Shown: piece by piece, positions 6,847 to 12,244 of the stretch
Layout of the letters: every line of letters begins with the position of its first letter
How positions within the stretch are numbered: position 1 is the stretch's first letter
NCBI GenBank assembly: GCA_038874075.1
Contig: JAVZDD010000016.1
Span: 1 to 12,718 of the forward strand
Direction of reading: 5' to 3'
Length of the DNA: 12,718 bases
Origin: Jingweiarchaeum tengchongense
GTDB lineage: Archaea; Nanobdellota; Nanobdellia; Jingweiarchaeales; Jingweiarchaeaceae
The notes under the pieces: model-generated
What the model saw: the letters and a program-made list of their open reading frames with translations, nothing else
Told to the model about the DNA's origin: nothing
Database searches by the model: none
Position numbers and translations under genes: made by a program

Positions 6847-7503
6847 TTATTTTTTATTTTTTAAATAGTACTTTATCACATTTTTCGAACCTGGCATCAT
6901 CTCCAGTCCATTTTCTTTCTCAAGCGATGAAATTATATCTTCCAGAGGTATCCACTCAGCATTACTCAACTCTTCTTTTATCTTTGCTCTAATTCCAATT
7001 TTTCCAGATAATTGTTCTTCCAAATCGTCTCCAGACCTAACTAAAAATCCAGAAAGCACATGAATTCTAAAACCAGTTTGTTTATCATCGTAAGATCCAA
7101 TGTACTGAAATTGTGTCATACAAGGTATGTCTTTTTCTATTTCCTCTCTCAATTCCCTTGTGATTGTTTGGATAAACAGTTCTGCTAAACTATGAGACAT
7201 TCCAAATTTGGCAATTTTTTTAACAACTTCGAAATCATCCCATTCAATTTTTCCACCGATTGGTGCATAAGTGCCAGCGCCCCACTCGTTTGTTTCAGAT
7301 CTTTTTGTTAAAAGGATCATAGGTCTGTAATTAATCTTAGAACTAAAAACATCCATCAAAGGACTAGAAAAGATGACAGCATACACCGCTTCCTTTATCT
7401 TACCATCTCCATATTTCATCTTATATTCTTTCTCAGCCTCAAAAATAGATTTATTTATGTTTACACTTACCGGCACAAAGTTTTCTTTCTCATCTTTGGA
7501 CAT
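6847..7503 (-). CDS. Nudix-like hydrolase with expanded Nudix box
   Basis: 218-residue protein, probably hydrolysing a nucleoside-diphosphate-linked substrate. Seen: a core strand with MILLTKRS (62-69), WGAGTYAPIGGKIE at 74-87, and the helix RELREEIEKDI at 116-126, whose RExxEE pattern matches the Nudix metal-binding helix. It is followed by FRIHVLSGFLV and EWIPLEDI, typical late-domain strands. In the standard box about 14 residues separate the first Gly from the Arg; here there are about 32, so 18 or so residues are inserted. The Gly expected after EE is replaced by charged residues. Metal binding may be kept, but the substrate cannot be named. The TATA-like box at 7526-7533 is 26 nt before the ATG, so the transcript is probably leaderless. 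Confidence 0.75.
   Translation of the reverse strand: MSKDEKENFVPVSVNINKSIFEAEKEYKMKYGDGKIKEAVYAVIFSSPLMDVFSSKINYRPMILLTKRSETNEWGAGTYAPIGGKIEWDDFEVVKKIAKFGMSHSLAELFIQTITRELREEIEKDIPCMTQFQYIGSYDDKQTGFRIHVLSGFLVRSGDDLEEQLSGKIGIRAKIKEELSNAEWIPLEDIISSLEKENGLEMMPGSKNVIKYYLKNKK
6850..6862 (+). terminator. Oligo-T tract ending hsp20 transcription
   Basis: Two runs of six T residues separated by one A begin four bases after the hsp20 stop codon. This is a typical archaeal oligo-T terminator. It also encodes the C-terminal Lys/Asn residues of the opposing Nudix gene. Confidence 0.45.
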
Positions 7504-7525
7504 ACTATTTCATTTATCTTCGCCA

Positions 7526-7533
7526 CTTATAAA
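7526..7533 (-). promoter_or_regulatory. TATA-like box for the Nudix gene
   Basis: TTTATAAG on the minus strand is centred about 26 nt before the ATG at 7503. No Shine-Dalgarno site is seen, so the transcript is probably leaderless. Confidence 0.55.
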
Positions 7534-7563
7534 CTTTGTTTTAAATAACTTTTTAGTAGTAAA

Positions 7564-7573
7564 ATATTTAAAT
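7564..7573 (+). promoter_or_regulatory. TATA-like box for the secreted multi-domain protein gene
   Basis: ATATTTAAAT is centred about 28 nt before the ATG at 7596. This supports that ATG rather than the in-frame GTG at 7584, which would fall upstream of the predicted transcript start. Confidence 0.5.
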
Positions 7574-7595
7574 GGAAAAATAAGTGAAAATTTTA

Positions 7596-9605
7596 ATGAG
7601 CAAGGGGCTTGCTCTTAAGACCTTGTCCTTTCTCATTATCTCTATTTGTCTCTTAACCCCAAGTCATGCTGGATTTTTCGATTCATTTTCAAATTTTTTT
7701 AATGGTGTTGTAAAAACAGTAAAAAACATCGTAAACACAGTTGTGAACGTCGTAATTAATACTGTTGCTAATATCGCCAATACAATTACAAATACAATCA
7801 CGAATACAATTAACACAATTACAAATTCAATAAGTCAACAAAACCCAACAAATATACAAACGAATCCGAAACAATCAACGAGTTCACAAACAAATAACCA
7901 AGAAACAATAAAAACAGATACGAATCCGGATAAAATCACAAATATAATAAACAAAGTAAGAGAATCTTTTACAAATACAATTAACAATTTTGTGAATACA
8001 GTATCAAACACAATAAACAACTTCTTCTTTTCTTCTCAAACTCAGTCAAATGATCAAAATAGTGCAAATGAACAAAGCAAGATGAAGATAACACTTTCTA
8101 ACAATCCTAATATCTCCAATTTTCCAATTGCTGGAAGCTCATTATCAAATTATGAAACTCCTTTTATGTATGAGCAAGGTAATTTTTCACCAATAAGTTC
8201 AAATTCATTTATTTTTAATACATCTACGCTAAGCACAGATTCAAATCTTATTACGCTAGGTATCCAGGCAGGAATCGCCAGCACCTGTACACTTGGTTTA
8301 GCTTATTATTTACATCAAACTCAAACAATATGTAATTTTGAGGATGAAAGGAAGAAGAATAGTATCTTTGACTCATTTATTAGTTACATTTCTGATATTG
8401 TTAACTTTTATTCATATGGAATCACACATCCAGAGGAAACATTTAATTCAATTGTAGGAGCATTTTCAGGTCTTGGTAAATCTATTTTTTATGATCTCAC
8501 GCATCCGACTGAAACAATTAACACATTTGTAAATAGTGTTCAAAGGCACTCAACTGAGATTATTGCTGGGATAATAATTGGTGGTGCAATTACTGCAACT
8601 GTATTAACGATGGGTGCAGTAGGAATTACCATTCCACCTGCAATTACTTTAGCTGCAGCAATAACAGGGAGTACGCTTTCGATTCATTATATAGGAAGAA
8701 GGTACGGTGATACACTTAATGAAATAAATAAAAATTGTACATTCGGAGGAGAAAATGAGACATGCGAAGAAAACATAAATGAATTCAATGAAAAAGCAAG
8801 TGTTGATTTTACAATTACTGTTGGATCAATTGGTGTTGGTAAGTTAATTGAGAGGGGTATTATTTATTACTCAAATCAAGGAGTTCAAATAAATTATGAT
8901 ACTACTCTCAGCGAAGACGAGATTCTTGAAGCAAACACTATCTATAATTCAGAGCTCAAATGGATGTTCTATAAAGAGAACTTTAAGCTACCGAAAGAGT
9001 ATAAAATTAAAGGAATAATGTTTGTTAATTCTGAGAGCATTATTGATGGAATGCAAATGGATCCAGCAATTTCAGCGATGGTAAGCACAGATGGTACAAT
9101 TTACTTTAATGTTGATCGGTTTGAAGATGCGTTAATTCCAGCAAAGGATTACATACTAAGACACGAGTTAGGTGATTACAAGTACTTCCATGGTTTAACA
9201 AATATGGTTTCTCCTGACGAAGCAATGGAAATTTTCAATTCCATGGATATTCCAGTAGACAAAGAAACTGTAAGATACTTAATTGAAAACAATCTCATAG
9301 GCGATAAGGTTGCAGTATGGAATAATCCAAAAGCTTTACAGGAATGGATAACTTTTCATCAGGATGAGATTAGTAATTTTATTGCACCAGCAATTCAAAA
9401 ATGGAATTATTTGTATCTGAATGAAAAAGAGAAAATACTATCCTATGCTGCATATCTTCAAGCAATAAGCGAAGAACAAGGAATTACAGAATTTTCTAGT
9501 ACCATAACTGACTTAATTGCAAAATTACCTAAAGAAGATGTAGAGATATTTAATAAATTATTACAATTTTTCTTTACTATAATGAAGAAAGGAGTTTCAC
9601 CATGA
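7596..9605 (+). CDS. Secreted multi-domain protein with polymorphic-toxin-like N-terminal architecture
   Basis: 669-residue protein of unknown function. Seen in order: a signal peptide (Lys3, Lys8, hydrophobic core 10-20, cleavage expected after SHA at 23-25); Asn/Thr/Val/Ile-rich amphipathic repeats (38-80 and 113-143) split by a Gln/Asn/Thr-rich linker; a weak hydrophobic segment (217-240); two THPxETxN repeats at 277-284 and 302-309; a Gly/Ala-rich double hydrophobic segment (322-346, 347-366); and a mixed helical C-terminal domain (about 385-669) with RHELGDYKYFHG at 522-533. THPxET-type repeats followed by a Gly-rich membrane-active segment recall the pre-toxin regions of bacterial polymorphic toxins; that is an analogy, not a match I can name. 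HELGD resembles a zinc HExxH motif with the second His replaced by Asp. It overlaps the next gene by ATGA. The start is set by TATA spacing; a GTG at 7584 is an alternative. Confidence 0.8.
   Translation: MSKGLALKTLSFLIISICLLTPSHAGFFDSFSNFFNGVVKTVKNIVNTVVNVVINTVANIANTITNTITNTINTITNSISQQNPTNIQTNPKQSTSSQTNNQETIKTDTNPDKITNIINKVRESFTNTINNFVNTVSNTINNFFFSSQTQSNDQNSANEQSKMKITLSNNPNISNFPIAGSSLSNYETPFMYEQGNFSPISSNSFIFNTSTLSTDSNLITLGIQAGIASTCTLGLAYYLHQTQTICNFEDERKKNSIFDSFISYISDIVNFYSYGITHPEETFNSIVGAFSGLGKSIFYDLTHPTETINTFVNSVQRHSTEIIAGIIIGGAITATVLTMGAVGITIPPAITLAAAITGSTLSIHYIGRRYGDTLNEINKNCTFGGENETCEENINEFNEKASVDFTITVGSIGVGKLIERGIIYYSNQGVQINYDTTLSEDEILEANTIYNSELKWMFYKENFKLPKEYKIKGIMFVNSESIIDGMQMDPAISAMVSTDGTIYFNVDRFEDALIPAKDYILRHELGDYKYFHGLTNMVSPDEAMEIFNSMDIPVDKETVRYLIENNLIGDKVAVWNNPKALQEWITFHQDEISNFIAPAIQKWNYLYLNEKEKILSYAAYLQAISEEQGITEFSSTITDLIAKLPKEDVEIFNKLLQFFFTIMKKGVSP
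7707..8024 (+). repeat. Degenerate Asn-Thr-Ile coding repeats
   Basis: Two blocks (7707-7835 and 7932-8024) encode repeats of the type NTIT, NTVV and NTIN, with hydrophobic residues every three to four positions. At the DNA level they are imperfect AATACAATTAC-like units. The spacing is consistent with amphipathic helices lying on a membrane or forming bundles. Confidence 0.6.
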
Positions 9606-9943
9606 GAATAAGAAAGTGGACTTTTTTAACTACAGAAAGTCAGCAAGCAAGGAATTTTATAATTAATAGCATCCAAAAAAAATTTACCAATTTAGAGGAG
9701 ACCATACTTAAAACTAAAAAATTTTTTAGAGCAAGTAGGTACAAAGAAAAAACATTTTTTGCTCTGTCAATATATTGGCTTTATCAGTCTCTTAGACAAT
9801 TTAAAAATTATCCCCCAAAGAGTGTTACAAGATATAACAAATTTAAAGAATTCATAAAAAAAGCTGAGAGAGATATCAAAGGAAAAGGTGAGATTTCTGA
9901 AGAAACAGCAGATATAATTATGAAGCTATTTAGGAAGAAGTAA
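9602..9943 (+). CDS. Small basic helical protein coupled to the secreted protein gene
   Basis: 113-residue, strongly basic, helical protein that I do not recognise. No signal peptide is evident. Residues 53-66 (FFALSIYWLYQSLR) are an aromatic, amphipathic stretch, not clearly a membrane span. Its ATG overlaps the TGA of the preceding gene (ATGA), and AAGGAG lies about 8 nt upstream inside that gene, so the two are translationally coupled and likely work together. It could be an immunity-like or chaperone-like partner, but its high positive charge is atypical for immunity proteins, so the role is open. Its stop codon directly abuts the stop codon of the opposing CutA1 gene. Confidence 0.7.
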   Translation: MRIRKWTFLTTESQQARNFIINSIQKKFTNLEETILKTKKFFRASRYKEKTFFALSIYWLYQSLRQFKNYPPKSVTRYNKFKEFIKKAERDIKGKGEISEETADIIMKLFRKK

Positions 9944-10261
9944 CTACATTGTCTCTTTTTCTATCCAATCTAAATATTCTTCAAGACCATCAATTATTGG
10001 TAACACGATTATCTCAGGAACTTCATATGGATGAAGCACTTTAATTTCTTTCATTAATCTTTTAGATTTTGTTTTCGTTGTCTTGAAGATCATCAAGAAC
10101 TCCTTTTCTTTACAAATTTTTCCCTTCCATCTATAAATTGAATTTTTTATTTCTAGGATGTTTACACAAGCAGCCAATTTTTTCTTTACTATTTCATTTG
10201 CTATCCTTTCAGCATCTTCTTTCTTTCCTATGGTGGAAAAAATAATACAATAGTTCTTCAT
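9944..10261 (-). CDS. cutA: CutA1 divalent-ion tolerance protein
   Basis: 105-residue protein of the CutA1 family, small trimeric cytoplasmic proteins related in fold to PII signalling proteins and linked to divalent metal tolerance. Seen: an initial strand with a Thr (CIIFSTIGKKEDAERIAN), the conserved AACVN at 30-34, YRWKGKI at 43-49, the signature HPYEVPEIIVLPI at 77-89, and the closing YLDWIEKE at 96-103. Length and all blocks match the family. It is the last gene of an apparent operon after V4R and the KaiC-like ATPase, starting 13 nt after the latter's stop. The role of CutA1 beside those genes is not evident from the sequence. Confidence 0.93.
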   Translation of the reverse strand: MKNYCIIFSTIGKKEDAERIANEIVKKKLAACVNILEIKNSIYRWKGKICKEKEFLMIFKTTKTKSKRLMKEIKVLHPYEVPEIIVLPIIDGLEEYLDWIEKETM

Positions 10262-10274
10262 CTTGACATCAAAT

Positions 10275-11009
10275 TCACTCTATAATTACATTTATCCCAT
10301 TCTCTGTTATCTCCATCTCATAAACTCCTTCCTCAATCTTTGTCATTCTCATCTTTTCTACCGTGATTGTCCTCATCACTTGTTTTTCCATTGTTAATCT
10401 TTTTAATACAATTACACCATCGCATGCAAATTCGCTAATCGTGTCTCTGCTTAACCACTCACTTTCCTTTGGCATCTCTGTTATCATTAATGTTGTACAT
10501 CCTAACTTCTTTATCTTGTCAATCACATCGTTTATCACAGCTCTAGTGATCGCATCACCAACAATTGCGGGTCTTACGATAAGCTCTTTTTCCATTATCT
10601 GCTTGAACTCCGGTGTTGCTTTTTGGAATGGTGCATAGGAGATTAAACTGGACAAGGAATCAATTACTAGTCTTTCTGCCTTCAATTCATTCACTGCTTC
10701 TTTTATTTTTTCAATTGAAGCATCTATGTCGTGCACATCCAAGAACAAAAACCTTATTTTCCCTTCTTTCTCTAGTTTTTCAAAGTCCCAACCAAATTCA
10801 GCAGCCTCTTTTTTTAATGCCTCTGGTACCTCATTGAATGATGCAAAGATACCCCTACTTCCTTTTATTGCACCACTGTAAAGAAATTGCATACACAATA
10901 TTGTTTTACCAGTTCCAGGGCTACCTGAAATTAATACTGTGCTTCCCTTTGGATAACCACCTTGTATCAACTTATCCAATCCCCTGATGCCAGATGAAAC
11001 CCTTTCCAT
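10275..11009 (-). CDS. KaiC-domain RecA-superfamily ATPase
   Basis: 244-residue single-domain KaiC-like ATPase, a family used in archaea for signalling and regulation. Seen: the start GIRGLDKLIQGGYPKGSTVL (7-26), Walker A GSPGTGKT at 29-36, FASFNEVPEALKKEA at 55-69 where KaiC usually has two adjacent Glu residues (here Asn59-Glu60), Walker B LVIDSLS at 114-120, and the later TLMITEMP strand and C-terminal beta strands RTITVEKMRMT. Nucleotide binding is very likely; whether it hydrolyses ATP well or phosphorylates itself cannot be said. Its ATG shares one base with the V4R stop (TAATG), and a strong Shine-Dalgarno site GAGGTGA (complement of 11016-11022) lies six bases upstream, so it is coupled to the V4R gene. 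Association with V4R suggests ligand-controlled activity. Confidence 0.92.
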   Translation of the reverse strand: MERVSSGIRGLDKLIQGGYPKGSTVLISGSPGTGKTILCMQFLYSGAIKGSRGIFASFNEVPEALKKEAAEFGWDFEKLEKEGKIRFLFLDVHDIDASIEKIKEAVNELKAERLVIDSLSSLISYAPFQKATPEFKQIMEKELIVRPAIVGDAITRAVINDVIDKIKKLGCTTLMITEMPKESEWLSRDTISEFACDGVIVLKRLTMEKQVMRTITVEKMRMTKIEEGVYEMEITENGINVIIE

Positions 11010-11545
11010 TATTTTTCACCTCTTTTTATGATAAATTCACAATATAAATTTCCACTTGCAGTACATAAATTTTCCATACACTCAACATTATTTTCAAAAA
11101 TTACATTATAAATACCAGCTAACAATCCTGAGAGGAAGTAATTGATTGGTTTATTTACATGTCCGAACTTTTCAGTATATTTTTTACAAATGATTGAATT
11201 GTGGACATGCAGAATAACTGAGCAATTATCCCAATCTAAATTTATTACTTCAAACTTTCCAAATCCATATGTTTGTACTAGATCTAACGCCAATGTTTGC
11301 AGTTTTATTTTCTGAAATCCAGTGATTTGTTTACAATATTCTAAAACATCCTTTCCTTGTTTTTTAGCCACATTATATATTATTTTGTTGCCTTCCTCTC
11401 CAAGCTTGTTTTCTATTTCCTTTTGTACTTCCACTAATATCTCAGGAGAAATCATCACTTGGTCTTTATCTAATACTCTTATTTTTCCATCTACAATATC
11501 AAACTTCATCGCATACTGTAGTTTCATCACAAATGGTGAAAACAT
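11009..11545 (-). CDS. V4R-domain protein, probable small-molecule or metal sensor
   Basis: 178-residue protein with a V4R (4-vinyl reductase) domain, a ligand-binding fold related to Bet3/BchJ. Seen: an N-terminal strand pair (14-25), helices 34-92, the TYGFGKFEVINLD block at 92-104, VHNS at 114-117 followed by KPINYFLSGLLAGIYN at 132-147, and the C-terminal Cys pattern ECMENLCTASGNLYCEF (Cys156, Cys161, Cys169), the hallmark of the domain. It is the first gene of the V4R - KaiC - CutA1 unit. It aligns with the second V4R-like protein at 12245-12718. The start at 11545 is near-leaderless with respect to a TATA-like box at 11568-11577; an in-frame ATG at 11527 is an alternative. The ligand is unknown. 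Confidence 0.85.
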   Translation of the reverse strand: MFSPFVMKLQYAMKFDIVDGKIRVLDKDQVMISPEILVEVQKEIENKLGEEGNKIIYNVAKKQGKDVLEYCKQITGFQKIKLQTLALDLVQTYGFGKFEVINLDWDNCSVILHVHNSIICKKYTEKFGHVNKPINYFLSGLLAGIYNVIFENNVECMENLCTASGNLYCEFIIKRGEK

Positions 11546-11559
11546 TAATTTAAGATTAA
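11545..11559. promoter_or_regulatory. Operator-like 15-nt palindrome core at the V4R gene start, identical to that at hsp20
   Basis: TTAATTTAAGATTAA at 11545-11559 is identical to 6285-6299, the core of the 13-bp inverted repeat in the hsp20 region. Here only the inner arms (TTAAT and ATTAA) are kept. It lies between the TATA-like box (11568-11577) and the start codon of the V4R gene. Chance identity in AT-rich DNA cannot be excluded. Confidence 0.35.
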
Positions 11560-11567
11560 AATAATTG

Positions 11568-11577
11568 AATTAATAAA
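11568..11577 (-). promoter_or_regulatory. TATA-like box for the V4R-KaiC-CutA1 operon
   Basis: TTTATTAATT on the minus strand is centred about 28 nt before the ATG at 11545, indicating a near-leaderless transcript. Confidence 0.45.
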
Positions 11578-11589
11578 CTTAGTGAAAAA

Positions 11590-11597
11590 TTTATAAA
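11590..11597 (+). promoter_or_regulatory. TATA box for the 53-residue gene
   Basis: TTTATAAA is centred about 26 nt before the ATG at 11620 and predicts a leaderless transcript. It is one of the clearest TATA boxes in the window. Confidence 0.6.
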
Positions 11598-11619
11598 TGT
11601 ATTTTATTAAGGAAATCGT

Positions 11620-11781
11620 ATGGATTACCTAGTCAGACCGCCATTACCAAAATTTAAAAGTGGATTGGAAGATTTAGTTGATAAACTTGTAAATAGAGGT
11701 ATAAAAAATAGGAATCCTTTTTCTATGATTAAAAGATTGTATAGTAATATTGTAGATCGATTAAACCCGTATTTAAAATAA
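11620..11781 (+). CDS. Small hypothetical protein, 53 residues
   Basis: Short open frame not resembling any family I know. The product begins MDYLVRPPLPKFKSG, continues as a basic amphipathic helix region (LEDLVDKLVNRGIKN, then SMIKRLYSNIVDRL), and ends NPYLK. No membrane segment or cysteine is present. It is supported as a gene by the well-placed TATA box 26 nt upstream, by ordinary codon use, and by sitting alone in a stretch otherwise free of genes. The lack of a Shine-Dalgarno site fits leaderless translation. Its location between the two V4R-like genes suggests, but does not show, a link with them. Confidence 0.55.
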   Translation: MDYLVRPPLPKFKSGLEDLVDKLVNRGIKNRNPFSMIKRLYSNIVDRLNPYLK

Positions 11782-11941
11782 GGCGTTAGTTCTCAATCTG
11801 AACGAAGATGGTACGATTAGAATAAAAACCATTATTACTAATCACAATTAAAATCAAAATATTTAAAAATATGCAATTTCTTTAAAATATAGTCATCCAT
11901 GGGTGCTGTGGATCAAAATTTAAATATAAAAGGTAATCATT
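11782..11941 (+). promoter_or_regulatory. Intergenic region with promoter elements and a possible leader peptide
   Basis: A TATA-like stretch at 11858-11870 and a second A/T stretch at 11916-11926 precede the winged-helix gene. An ATG at 11899 opens a 16-codon frame ending at 11949 that overlaps the winged-helix start at 11942. ATCCA at 11895-11899 and TGGAT at 11909-11913 form a small inverted repeat around that ATG. GATTAG and CTAATC near 11815-11845 form another weak one. None is decisive. Confidence 0.35.
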
Positions 11942-12223
11942 ATGGCTAAGAATAAAAATTCAAGAAAGATTGATAGAAATAAAATAATGGACCTTATCTC
12001 AAGGAATTGGCCGATCCATGTAACAGAGGTTGCACAGGGTTTGGGATTAATTAAAGGAGATCCGATTGAAGACAAGATTTCAATCAATTTAGTAAAATAT
12101 CACTTTGATCAATTGGCAAGGGAAGATAAGATAAAAGTGAAGAAGATTGGCAGATGTTTAGTTGCTTGGCCAACAGAAGTTGAGAAGCTTCGAGTGGTTC
12201 ATGATTTAATAAAAGGATTGTAA
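11942..12223 (+). CDS. Small winged-helix DNA-binding protein
   Basis: 93-residue protein, probably a transcription regulator. Seen: a basic N-terminus (residues 2-14), a helix-turn-helix beginning WPIHVTEVAQGLGL (23-36), an insertion KGDPIEDKIS, a recognition-type helix INLVKYHFDQLARED (48-62), a wing KIKVKKIGRCLVAW (63-76), and a short C-terminal helix EVEKLRVVHDLIKGL. Helix order and size fit archaeal ArsR/MarR-like winged helices. No metal site or ligand domain is visible, so it may act together with the V4R-like protein encoded 21 nt downstream. The start has only a weak ribosome site (AAAGGTAAT) and could be leaderless. Confidence 0.75.
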   Translation: MAKNKNSRKIDRNKIMDLISRNWPIHVTEVAQGLGLIKGDPIEDKISINLVKYHFDQLAREDKIKVKKIGRCLVAWPTEVEKLRVVHDLIKGL

Positions 12224-12244
12224 GGACAAGTGGAGGGAATGAAA

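Noticed and set aside
7584..7595. GTG start for the secreted protein
   Set aside because: It would lie upstream of the transcript start predicted from the TATA box at 7564-7573; the ATG at 7596 gives a cleaner signal peptide.
7740..8020. CRISPR-like or tandem DNA repeat array
   Set aside because: The units are short, imperfect and codon-phased within an open reading frame, with no constant repeats or unique spacers.
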